Assembly (NCBI GenBank): GCA_020634575.1
Contig: JACKBM010000019.1
Location: 30,624-94,623 of the forward strand
Length of the DNA stretch: 64,000 nucleotides
Reading direction: 5' to 3'
From: Ardenticatenales bacterium
Lineage (GTDB): Bacteria; Chloroflexota; Anaerolineae; Promineifilales; Promineifilaceae
The notes under the pieces were generated by a model that saw only the letters and a list, made by a program, of their open reading frames with translations, ran no database searches and was not told where the DNA came from. Below, piece after piece: positions 40,987 through 50,665 of the stretch; position 1 is the first letter of the stretch; each line of letters begins with the position of its first letter. A program made the position numbers and the translations under genes.

Positions 40987-43900
40987 TCAGTTCTCCGGGG
41001 TTGGTGTGCCGTTGGCGCTGCCCTCGCCCGGCGTCCCCGTGGGCGTGGGGCTGGCCACCGGGGTTTCCGGTGTGGCCGTCGCTGTGGGCGGCGTCACCTC
41101 CGGCGTGGCTGTGGCTGTCGGCTCATCCGTGCTGGTGGGTGATGGCGTTAGCGTCGGGGTGCCGGTTGGCGTCTCGGTAGGCGTTTCCGTCGGCGTCGGT
41201 GTTTCGGTCGGTGTGGCCGTGGGCGTTGGTGTAGGCTCCAGCAGGGTGAGCGGGACGCGCAATTCGACGGCGACCCGTTCCCGCCCGGCTGAATAGCCAT
41301 TTTGGGGCCCATAAAGCAGGATACGGATGGTGATCGGCCCGCCCGGCACTTCGCTGGCATCCCAGCGGGCCAGCAGACCATCATTCACCTCGAAGTTGTT
41401 TTCCGGCTGAATGTCGCCCCAGCCGCCCGGATCATGGCTCAGACCATACTGGACCAGGTAACCGCTGAAGTTCGGCGCCCGCACCGTGCCCCGTATCTCG
41501 ATCTCGCCGGTCACCTCATCGCCCTGGCGCGGCGAACTGATCTCGATGACGGGCCGGGGTGCCCCGGGCTCACATCGTTCCGTTGGCGCCAGTTGTAGCG
41601 GGATGGCGATGTTGTTTTGCAGCGCCCAGGCCTGCCCGGCGGCCGTCGTCTCGATCCAACCGCGGGCGTCGGCCCGTTCCCGGGACACAACGGCTTCGCC
41701 GCCGCTAACAACGAGATTGAAGAAGGTCGCCTGATAGGGTGATTCCGGGCAATCGCTGGTGGCAATCCGGTTGGTCCAGAGGTCGATGGTCACTTCCTTG
41801 AAGAAGTTATCCTCGATACTGCGCGGTTCGGTCCGGCCATTAAACAGCTCGACGCGGCGCGAGGGGCAATCTGCATTGGGCACAGCGCCGGAAGAAGAAC
41901 ATATCTCCCGGTCCACCACGCCAGGCGGCCGCACGAAGCTGATAACCGGCTTGTCCGCCAGGTAGGAATTCATGTAGGCGTTCCAGATGGGGGAGGCCAT
42001 ACCGTAGCCGGATTGGCCGGGGTTGACCGGCGCCGGGTCGGTGTTGCCCACCCAGACCGCCGTCACCACCTGCGGCGTGTAACCAATTGTCCAGCCATCG
42101 CGCACATCGTTGGCGCTGCTGCCGGAGGTGCCGGTTTTGACGGCGACCGGCCGGTCATCATTCAGCCGCAGCAGATTGTTGATGCCAAACGACGGCTGCC
42201 GGGCGTTGTTATCCGACAGAATGTTGGTGATGATGTAGGCATCCTCGGCCGACATCGCCCGGATCTCGTCATCGGCCGGGGTTGTCGCCTCAAACAGGAT
42301 GTTGCCGTTGCGATCCTCAATGCGCCGGATGGCGATGGGGGGCATGCGCCGGCCCTGGTTCGCGAAAGCGGAGAAGGCCGAGGCCATTTCCAACGGGGTC
42401 ACGGCGCCGCCGCCCAGGGCCAGCGAGAGGCCCAGGTCGCGCGGCGCGCCCACTTCCTGGCAGCCGCTGTCGACCAGCGAGGTCAGGCCAAGGCCCTGCG
42501 CCCGCGAGACGAAGTTGCAGACGCCCACATATTCCAGCGCTTTCACGGCGGTGATGTTGTAGGAGTTACCCAGCGCCTGGCGCAGCAGGAGCGGCCCGTG
42601 GAAGCGGTCATCGTAATTCTTGGGCTGGTAACTGCCGCCATTGCCATCCGGAAAAGTGGTTGGCACATCCCAGATGAGCGTGGCCGCGGTCCAGCCCTGC
42701 TCCATCGCCGCCAGATAGACCAACGGTTTGATGGTCGAGCCGGGCTGGCGCGGCTGCAGGGCCATGTTGACCTGGCCGCTGATCACCTCGTCATTAAAAT
42801 CGACGCTGCCGACCAGCGCCAGAATCTCGCCGGAACCCGGTTCGATGGCCACCAGGGCGGCGTTATTGGCGCCGGCAGCGTTGATGTTGCCGCGCTGGTT
42901 GGTCAGGGTTTGTTCGGCCAGCTCCTGGGCCCGTGGGTCCAGGGTGGTGTAGATGCGCAGGCCGCCCCGGTAAATCGCCTGGGCGTCGCCGGCAGTTTCC
43001 AGCTGGCGTAGCACGGTGAAGACAAAATGGGGGTAATCGATCTGGACGTTGGGCGGCTCCAGCTCCCGCACCACCGGCGCGGATTCTGCCAGGGCGGCTT
43101 CAGCCTCAGCCTGGGTGACATACCCTTCGGAGACCATCAGCCCCAGCACTTCGCTCTGGCGGCCCAGGGCGAACTCCGGGTTGGTGATCGGGTCCCAGAC
43201 GGCCGGCGCCTGGGGCAGCCCGGCCAGCAGAGATGCCTCGGCCAGGGTCAGGTCGGCGGCAGACTTGTTGAAATAGGTTTGTGAGGCCGCCTCGATACCG
43301 TAGGCCCGGTTGCCGTAGTAAATCTCATTCAGGTAAAGCTCGAGGATGACTTCTTTGTCGTAGGTCCGGTAAATTTCCGCGGCCAGGATGATCTCACGCA
43401 CTTTGCGGCTGAAGGTGACCTGGGTGCGCTCTTCTTCATCCAGCAACAGGGCGCGGGCGAGCTGCTGGGTGATGGTGCTGGCGCCGCCGGCGGCGCCAAA
43501 CTCACCGGCGCGCGCCGCGCCGATGATGGCCCGGGCAATGCCGATCGGGTCAAAGCCGGGGTTGGTGTAGAAACGGGAATCCTCGGTGGCGATGGTGGCG
43601 TCGATCAGGTCCTGGCTGATGCGGCTGAGCGGCACCACGGTGCGGTCGCCGGCGTTGGGGTCAATCAGCGCGTACAGCTCATTGCCATCCCGGTCATAAA
43701 TGCGGGCAGTCTCGAAGGTGCTGGCCTTGGCCTGCAGCTCGGTCGGCTTGGGCAGCTGGCTGGCGATGGAAATGTAGCCAATCACCAGGGCAATCAGCCC
43801 TAAGACAGTGCCGAGGAAGCCCAGGATCAGGGAGGTCGAAATAATTCGCTTAACGCAGCCGCCGACATTGCGCCGCGGCCGGCTGCGCACAACACCATCG

Positions 43901-44649
43901 GGTTGCCCAACCGGTTCCTGGCGGCGCGGCGGCTCCGGTTGGCGGACGGGTTGCTGGCGCACCGGCCGGTCCCGGGCCGGTTCTGGTCCCCGTGCCGCTG
44001 GTTCGATGGGGCGGCGCCGGGTTGGCTCCTGGCGGGCCGGTGGTGTCTGTTCCACCTGGCGCCGGCTGGTCGGTTGCTGGCGGATTGGCTGGTCTCGCCG
44101 CGGCGTCGCGGCCGGCGGCGTATCCTGGGGAATCTGCGTTACTCGCTCTGAAGGGGGCGTGGCCCCCTGGTCCGGGCGCTGGCCGGGGCGTTGCGGCCGG
44201 TCGTACCAGGCGGTTGTTCGTTCGCTGGTCGATGGCTCGTCAGGCGGCTCGTTTTCGTCGAAACGGGTGCTGCCCGGAAAGGCGATCCGGGGCTGGACCA
44301 CAGTCGCGCCTTCGTCGCGGACAGGCGGCCGGTCCGGCGGGATCAGATCGTCGGCGTAGAGCGGCGGCAGGACATCCGGCGTTGACGGCGGGTGCAGCGG
44401 CTCGTCGGGGATGACCAGGGGGCCGGTCTCTTCCTCGTCGGGCGAGGCGGCCCGCACATCGGCCTCGGAGATGACCAGGCGACCATCATCCGCCTCGGTC
44501 TCGTTCATCAGATCGAGGAGGGAGATGGTTTTTGGTTTATCGGCCGGTGGTGGCCCACTCCGCTCCTGTTGTTCGCGCGACCGCCGCTCCTCGCCCTCTT
44601 CAGGCTCATCCCGCCGCGGTCGCCGTTCCCGATCATCTTGATTACTCAT
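40987..44649 (-). CDS. Class A penicillin-binding protein (PBP1A-like) with long tails
   Basis: Builds peptidoglycan. 1220 residues from ATG 44649. A very long disordered N tail (about 1-265, Arg/Pro/Gln/Glu-rich) precedes a membrane helix (about 275-297). Then come the GT51 glycosyltransferase (EDSRFYTNPGFDPIGIARAI; TITQQLAR), a transpeptidase domain with the serine box QPGSTIKPLVYLAAM and KTGTS, a beta-domain and a Thr/Pro-rich tail of about 90 residues ending in PTPEN. The tails are unusually long for a PBP1A. The glycosyltransferase follows at 40983. Confidence 0.93.
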   Translation of the reverse strand: MSNQDDRERRPRRDEPEEGEERRSREQQERSGPPPADKPKTISLLDLMNETEADDGRLVISEADVRAASPDEEETGPLVIPDEPLHPPSTPDVLPPLYADDLIPPDRPPVRDEGATVVQPRIAFPGSTRFDENEPPDEPSTSERTTAWYDRPQRPGQRPDQGATPPSERVTQIPQDTPPAATPRRDQPIRQQPTSRRQVEQTPPARQEPTRRRPIEPAARGPEPARDRPVRQQPVRQPEPPRRQEPVGQPDGVVRSRPRRNVGGCVKRIISTSLILGFLGTVLGLIALVIGYISIASQLPKPTELQAKASTFETARIYDRDGNELYALIDPNAGDRTVVPLSRISQDLIDATIATEDSRFYTNPGFDPIGIARAIIGAARAGEFGAAGGASTITQQLARALLLDEEERTQVTFSRKVREIILAAEIYRTYDKEVILELYLNEIYYGNRAYGIEAASQTYFNKSAADLTLAEASLLAGLPQAPAVWDPITNPEFALGRQSEVLGLMVSEGYVTQAEAEAALAESAPVVRELEPPNVQIDYPHFVFTVLRQLETAGDAQAIYRGGLRIYTTLDPRAQELAEQTLTNQRGNINAAGANNAALVAIEPGSGEILALVGSVDFNDEVISGQVNMALQPRQPGSTIKPLVYLAAMEQGWTAATLIWDVPTTFPDGNGGSYQPKNYDDRFHGPLLLRQALGNSYNITAVKALEYVGVCNFVSRAQGLGLTSLVDSGCQEVGAPRDLGLSLALGGGAVTPLEMASAFSAFANQGRRMPPIAIRRIEDRNGNILFEATTPADDEIRAMSAEDAYIITNILSDNNARQPSFGINNLLRLNDDRPVAVKTGTSGSSANDVRDGWTIGYTPQVVTAVWVGNTDPAPVNPGQSGYGMASPIWNAYMNSYLADKPVISFVRPPGVVDREICSSSGAVPNADCPSRRVELFNGRTEPRSIEDNFFKEVTIDLWTNRIATSDCPESPYQATFFNLVVSGGEAVVSRERADARGWIETTAAGQAWALQNNIAIPLQLAPTERCEPGAPRPVIEISSPRQGDEVTGEIEIRGTVRAPNFSGYLVQYGLSHDPGGWGDIQPENNFEVNDGLLARWDASEVPGGPITIRILLYGPQNGYSAGRERVAVELRVPLTLLEPTPTPTATPTETPTPTETPTETPTGTPTLTPSPTSTDEPTATATPEVTPPTATATPETPVASPTPTGTPGEGSANGTPTPEN

Positions 44650-44684
44650 CCACACCCCGTGTCATTGCCTGCCTCGGAAGAATT

Positions 44685-44760
44685 GGCCACGGATTAACAC
44701 GGATTTGTCACGGATTTTTTATTCACAGAATCCGTGTGAAATCCGTGCTAATCCGTGGCT
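44685..44760. repeat. Two-armed AATCCGTG hairpin repeat
   Basis: Three CACGGATT units (period ~11) on the left and three AATCCGTG units on the right form an imperfect hairpin of about 76 bases. It sits in the 167-base gap upstream of the PBP1A gene. Confidence 0.75.
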
Positions 44761-44816
44761 AAAAACCCAGTGAACATCTCGCGCATCACCTCGGCAGGCA
44801 AACTATAGCTCTAAAC

Positions 44817-45281
44817 CTATTCGCGGCTTTTGACGAGCATGACCCATTCGCCGCGTTGAACGACCTCGTCGTCACCAGATATAACCCGGAACTGCATGGT
44901 AACGTTGCCGCCGCCAAGCCTACGGAATGCCTTCTTTTCAACTACTTCTAATCTAACGTGGATCGTGTCGCCCAGGAAAACGGGTTTGCTGAACTTGCAA
45001 TTCAGCTCGCGAAACGCCAGGATCGTGCCGTCGATGAAGCCGGTCATCACCGCCAGCCCCACGCCGACCGACTGCACCAGCAGCCCATGGGCGATCCGTT
45101 TGCCAAAATCAAACGATTCGGCGTATTTGGCATCGGTGTGGATCTGGTTATAGTCGCCGGTCACGCCGGCAAAATTGACCACATCCGCCTCGGTGATGGT
45201 CCGCCCACGCGTCACCACCTCCATGCCGGGTTCAAAATCTTCAAAATAAAGGCCACGGGGTTGGTAGGTTGATTGGGACAT
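44817..45281 (-). CDS. MaoC-like hot-dog dehydratase
   Basis: 154 residues with one hot-dog fold: DFEPGMEVVTRGRTITEADVVNFAGVTGDYNQIHTDAKYAE. Asp and His of the hydratase motif lie in DYNQIHTD, and HGLLVQSVGVGL follows. Such proteins hydrate enoyl-CoA or enoyl-ACP. The substrate is not known; lone copies often act in fatty acid breakdown or in 3-hydroxyacyl-CoA formation. The start has AAGGAA before it, right after a TAGCTGTTAGC repeat. Confidence 0.9.
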   Translation of the reverse strand: MSQSTYQPRGLYFEDFEPGMEVVTRGRTITEADVVNFAGVTGDYNQIHTDAKYAESFDFGKRIAHGLLVQSVGVGLAVMTGFIDGTILAFRELNCKFSKPVFLGDTIHVRLEVVEKKAFRRLGGGNVTMQFRVISGDDEVVQRGEWVMLVKSRE

Positions 45282-45698
45282 GAGTTCCTTGGGAGCTGTT
45301 AGCGGATAGCTGTCAGCTGTTAGTACGGGCCGGTGGCCCTGTCGGCGGTCAGTACGCGGCTGTGCCGCTTTCAGTAATCAAACAGGTAATCGGGCCATCA
45401 CTTAGGACCCTGCCTGAACTTATTCGACAATCACCTTCCTGACGTCATCCCGAGCCTCATGCGTCGTGAATGACGGCCATTAAGAAAGGGCGAGGGACCC
45501 CTCTCCAGGGCTATAACTCGCGCGGGTCGGTGGCTGATTCCACCTGGCGCCACTGCCAGCAACCGGCCGGTTCTATCATCGCCACAGAGCGGGATCCCTC
45601 GCGCTCTCCTGATGAGCGTCAGGCCCCATCAATTTAGCTCGGGATGACGTCGCGGAGTGCGCCTCGTGCCCCTGTCACCCTGAGGCGAAGCCGAAGGG
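45282..45698. repeat. Gap filled with mixed palindromic repeats
   Basis: About 45296-45380 is a TAGCTGTTAGC/CGGGCCGGTGGCCC copy related to 38446; 45436-45690 has GTCATCCCGAGC, CTCGGGATGACGTCG and CTGTCACCCTGAGGCGAAGCC-like segments, which are CTCGGGGTGACA relatives. One ACCGGCCGGT lies at 45562-45571. No gene is seen. Confidence 0.55.
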
Positions 45699-46778
45699 TT
45701 AGGGCGTCTCCTCTATCGCCGCCAGCTTCTCTGCCTGGTCGGCGACGGTGAGGGCGTCGATGAACTCGTCGATGGCGCCGTCCATGACGGCGGGCAGGTT
45801 ATAGGAGGTCAGGTTGATGCGATGGTCGGTGACCCGGTTTTGCGGGTAATTGTAGGTCCGGATCTTCTCGGCCCGGTCACCGCTACCCACCTGCGCCTTG
45901 CGCTCGGCGCTGACGGAGGCCGCCTGCTTTTCCTCTTCTATCGCCTGCAGCCGCGCCTGAATGATGGCGAAAGCCACCCGCTTGTTTTGCGTCAGGCTGC
46001 GCTCTGTCTGCACCTTGACGGCGATGCCGCTGGGTTTATGCACAACCCGGGCAGCAGTGGCGTTTTTCTGCATATGCTGACCGCCGGGGCCCGACGAGAA
46101 CGTCGCGGTGATTTCCAGATCCCTCTCATCAATGGTGATGTCGACATCGTCGATTTCCGGCATGACGGCGACCGTGGCCGTGGAGGTGTGGATACGCCCC
46201 TGCGATTCGGTCGTGGGGACGCGCTGCACCCGGTGCACACCCATCTCATATTTCAGCCGCGAGAAGGCGCCGCGCCCTTTCACCGCCAGCGTCACTTCCT
46301 TATAACCACCCACGCCGATGCTGTTGCTGTCAACCAGCTCGACGGACCATTTGCGCGCTTCTGCGTAACGGCTGTAAAGGCGCAGCAGGTCAGCGGCGAA
46401 CAGGGCGGCTTCGTCACCGCCGGCGCCGGCGCGGATTTCGATGAAGACGTTGCGGTCATCGCGCGGGTCTTTGGGGATGAGCAGCCGCTGCATCTCCGCT
46501 TCCAGCTTCTCCAGCCGGGCCGTGAGTTTATTGATCTCCTCACGGGCCATGGTGATCATCTCAGCGTCATCTTCCAGCTCCAGCAGCTCCTGGGCGCCGT
46601 CCAGCTCTTCGCGCAGCCCCTGGTGCTGGCGGTAAGCGTGCACCAGCGGCTCAATATCGGAGCGCTCCTGGGCCAGCTGGGTCAGCTTGGTATGGTCGGC
46701 AAGGATGATCGGATCCGCCATCTGCCGCTCGATCTCTTCGTAACGCCCAACTACCTGGGCGATTTTATCTAGCATCAT
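45699..46778 (-). CDS. prfA: Peptide chain release factor 1
   Basis: Recognises UAA and UAG stop codons and frees the finished peptide. About 360 residues from ATG 46778 or 46775 (MMLDKIAQVVGRYEEIERQ); an in-frame GTG at 46805 gives a longer version with less typical residues. The catalytic GGQ motif is in SSGPGGQHMQKN, and the RF1 anticodon-like region reads VQRVPTTESQGRIHTSTATV, with PTT in place of the PAT/PVT tripeptide; RF2 would have SPF. The first 100 residues are the usual coiled coil. Single gene here; no prmC follows. Confidence 0.93.
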   Translation of the reverse strand: MMLDKIAQVVGRYEEIERQMADPIILADHTKLTQLAQERSDIEPLVHAYRQHQGLREELDGAQELLELEDDAEMITMAREEINKLTARLEKLEAEMQRLLIPKDPRDDRNVFIEIRAGAGGDEAALFAADLLRLYSRYAEARKWSVELVDSNSIGVGGYKEVTLAVKGRGAFSRLKYEMGVHRVQRVPTTESQGRIHTSTATVAVMPEIDDVDITIDERDLEITATFSSGPGGQHMQKNATAARVVHKPSGIAVKVQTERSLTQNKRVAFAIIQARLQAIEEEKQAASVSAERKAQVGSGDRAEKIRTYNYPQNRVTDHRINLTSYNLPAVMDGAIDEFIDALTVADQAEKLAAIEETP

Positions 46779-46901
46779 GGTATTCGTGTCGCTGCTGCCG
46801 GCCACAGGCTCCCTGCGCAGGGCAGCAAAATATCCGGGCTACGTGGCAAGACCGGCCTGGTCTTGCCTGGCAAATGCTGGTTCACGCTTGAGTACGTTTT
46901 T

Positions 46902-47027
46902 AGCCACGGATTAGCACAGATTATCACGGATTTTTTTGGGGAGGATTTCTACCAATAAAAAATCCGTGCCAAATCCGTGTTAATCCGTGGCCAAAAAATC
47001 CCCAAATCTGCGCAATCTGCGGCAAAA
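46902..47027. repeat. AATCCGTG hairpin followed by a CGCAGATT half repeat
   Basis: 46902-46992 repeats the two-armed AATCCGTG element (arms CACGGATTAGCACAGATT and AATCCGTGCCAAATCCGTG). Directly after it, 46995-47027 is the right arm of the CGCAGATT element (CCCCAAATCTGCGCAATCTG). The two families are thus joined here. Confidence 0.7.
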
Positions 47028-47536
47028 AACCACCGCCAGACCGGGTAAAGTAAAGGTGATGATAGGCCGAAGTTTGATTATAGCGGGGGAGAGAAGGCCG
47101 TCAAGATGTCCAGAAATGGCAAGACCCCGGGGCAACCGGGGACTCGCTCTGGTAATTCAATGCTTAGGCATGTTTCTCGGCGACGGGTTTCCCGTTTGTC
47201 GTCACGTCACAAGCGTTCGGACCAATTTTAGGTGCTGGGGCTGGCGCGCACGCCAACCAAACCAAGCCACCAGGTACACGTTTTCGTGGGCTCGTAAACC
47301 GTCCTGACAACGCAACCATGTCGTCGAGATAAGTATGCTATCTGAGCATCCAGAGATGGCTTATGGATGGGGTCATAACCGGATACTGCTCGGTGTATGT
47401 TAACGCCTGGCTTACCTTTGGGGGCGCCGGCTCGCTAGCTTGGGCCGGCGCGAAAGGTATCGTTTCAGGCTACATGGGTAATTATCAATATTTATGTTTA
47501 GATGGGAATAGTACCATCACCCTATCTTTATTAAGG
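47028..47536 (+). other. Unassigned ~500-base intergenic stretch, possible RNA or gene relic
   Basis: It contains several small stem-loops (for example CCCCGGGGCAACCGGGG at 47126-47142 and GACGGGTTTCCCGTTTGTCGTC at 47181-47202) and ends in a terminator-like hairpin at 47538-47566 on the plus strand. A frame from 47363 reads GVITGY...GAKGIVSGY, like two SLH-type 'GVISGY' motifs, but it lacks a ribosome site and proper spacing, so it might be a remnant of a surface-layer gene. I cannot assign it. Confidence 0.3.
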
Positions 47537-47537
47537 T

Positions 47538-47580
47538 GGAAGGCCGGGGTAATGCCCTGGCCTTCCGCTTCATTATTTTA
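47538..47580 (+). terminator. Terminator-like hairpin facing the DinB-like gene
   Basis: GGAAGGCC (47538-47545) pairs with GGCCTTCC (47559-47566), followed by GCTTCATTATTTTA. It lies at the converging end of the unassigned stretch and the DinB-like gene. Confidence 0.45.
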
Positions 47581-48028
47581 ACCGCTTCGCCTCTTGGTCA
47601 GCGTGATAGGTGAGGTAGAACAGCCAGGCGCGGGGGTCGAGGTCGCCGAACTGGTTGTGGAGGATGGGGGTGTCCGCGGCCCCGGCCGCTTCGATGCGGC
47701 GGGCCAGGTCGACGGTCTCGGCGCGGACTTGGTTGAAGCTGGCGACGAGGTCGGCCCAGGGGGTGGCGGGATCCGGCCGGTAGCCATCATATTCGTCCTG
47801 CTTGAGCGGTTCGCCCAACGCTACTCTCAGCCGGCTCTGCCCCCAGCGCTCAATCCCCATGATGTGGCTGAGTTGCTGACAGTTGGCATCTGTGTCAGCC
47901 CGGTTGGCGAGGTCGGTGGTCAGCCGCTGGCCGTGGCGCTCGCAACTGTCGGCCAGGGCGGCCAGGCTTTTCTTGTGGGCGGGGCGCTTGAGCAGGAGCC
48001 AGGCGCCAAAACGCATCAAGGGATTCAT
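47573..48028 (-). CDS. DinB-superfamily-like four-helix protein
   Basis: 151 residues, all helical. HIMGIERWGQ, HNQFGDLDPRAW and YHADQEAKRL place His residues where DinB/YfiT proteins bind a metal, and the length fits. Members act as thiol-dependent transferases or metal hydrolases; the activity here is unknown. Its start overlaps the epimerase stop by 4 bases (ATGA), so it is co-translated with methylmalonyl-CoA epimerase, which hints at a link to CoA or thiol metabolism. Confidence 0.65.
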   Translation of the reverse strand: MNPLMRFGAWLLLKRPAHKKSLAALADSCERHGQRLTTDLANRADTDANCQQLSHIMGIERWGQSRLRVALGEPLKQDEYDGYRPDPATPWADLVASFNQVRAETVDLARRIEAAGAADTPILHNQFGDLDPRAWLFYLTYHADQEAKRLK

Positions 48029-48576
48029 TCTTCTTCCTCTTCGTGTTGATGACCATTGCCGCCGGTCCGCAGGCCGGCCAGAAAACCAAAGACACCGGCC
48101 GCATAGACGCGCCCCTCTTTGCTGACGCGCCGTTGCATGGCAAACAGCCGCTCCAGCCGCCGCGTCGGCTCCTCCGGCGTCAGCTCGTACAGCTCGACGA
48201 GGACGCCGCCGGTCCCTTTGGGGTGGATGAAGGCGATCTTTTTGCCGCCGGTGCCGATGGTCGGCTCCTCGTCAATGAGGGGGATGCCGGCTGCTTTGAG
48301 CCGGTCCAGCGTCTCAACGATGTCTTCGACCTCGAAGCAGATGTGGTGGATACCGGGGCCGCGCTTTTGCAGGTAGCGGGCGACACCACTTTCGTCGTCG
48401 ATGGGCTGGAGGAGCTCGACGTCGCTTTCACCGGCCGGTAAAAACGCCACATCCACCCGCTGCTCCGGCACATGCTCCACATGGCTCAACGGCAGCCCCA
48501 GGGTCTCCACCCAGAACTTCAGGCTGGTTTCTAATTCAGGTACAACGATGGCAATATGCGATATCTTCTTAATCAT
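48025..48576 (-). CDS. mce: Methylmalonyl-CoA epimerase with a C-terminal extension
   Basis: Converts (S)- to (R)-methylmalonyl-CoA so that the mutase can use it. 183 residues from ATG 48576 (MIKKISHIAIVVPEL). Two glyoxalase-fold (VOC) modules with metal ligands His7 (SHIAIVV), Glu/Gln (VELLQPID), His (GIHHICFEV) and Glu (VLVELYEL). A normal epimerase ends near residue 135; here a basic, then Gly/His/Glu-rich tail of about 45 residues (RTGGNGHQHEEEEE) follows. It stands just downstream of the mutase gene, and separated from it by an AATCCGTG repeat. Confidence 0.92.
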   Translation of the reverse strand: MIKKISHIAIVVPELETSLKFWVETLGLPLSHVEHVPEQRVDVAFLPAGESDVELLQPIDDESGVARYLQKRGPGIHHICFEVEDIVETLDRLKAAGIPLIDEEPTIGTGGKKIAFIHPKGTGGVLVELYELTPEEPTRRLERLFAMQRRVSKEGRVYAAGVFGFLAGLRTGGNGHQHEEEEE

Positions 48577-48587
48577 TTTTCTAAGAG

Positions 48588-48668
48588 AGCCACGGATTAG
48601 CACGGATTTGGCACGGATTTTTCTTTTATGAAAAAGAATCCGTGTTTAATCCGTGTTAATCCGTGGCC
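48588..48668. repeat. Two-armed AATCCGTG hairpin repeat inside the mutase/epimerase operon
   Basis: Left arm of three CACGGATT units and right arm of three AATCCGTG units around TTTTATGAAAA. It fills most of the gap between mutase and epimerase genes. Confidence 0.75.
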
Positions 48669-48695
48669 AAATCATTTTCCTAATCCGTGAACAAC

Positions 48696-50354
<1,659 letters not shown>

Positions 50355-50665
50355 GAGATTTCCTCTGGTGGTTGCCCCGATTATATGTGAATTGGCGGGT
50401 TGGGGGAAATGGGCGGTAGGGGGGCGGAGCCCCAGAACGTGGAAAGTAGATTCCGTAGGGGCTGGGCAACCGGGCTGTTTTTACGCAACGAAGAAATATG
50501 TTTGCTACCGGTTGCCTCGCCCGCGAAGCGCGACAACGGGCGAGGCGCCTGGTACAAATTAATGAGTGAATGCCAAACAAATCACCCAGGCGCCTAGCCC
50601 CTACGGTCTGTTTCTACCTTTTTGAACGTGGCTTACCGCGCGGTAGTTCTCAAGGTGACGCCGGC
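50355..50665. repeat. Nested palindromic element of ~154 bp in a gene-free gap
   Basis: Outer arms CCGTAGGGGCT (50453-50463) and AGCCCCTACGG (50596-50606) enclose GCCTCGCCCG/CGGGCGAGGC (50514-50523, 50537-50546) and GGCGCCTGG/CCAGGCGCC (50544-50552, 50586-50594). It resembles a small non-autonomous mobile element. No gene is seen in the gap. Confidence 0.6.

Noticed and set aside
42013..43011. Plus-strand open frame of 332 codons
   Set aside because: Antisense to the PBP1A transpeptidase domain, with Arg/Gly/His-rich low-quality protein.
45822..46772. Plus-strand open frame of 316 codons
   Set aside because: Antisense to release factor 1, which is certain from its GGQ motif.
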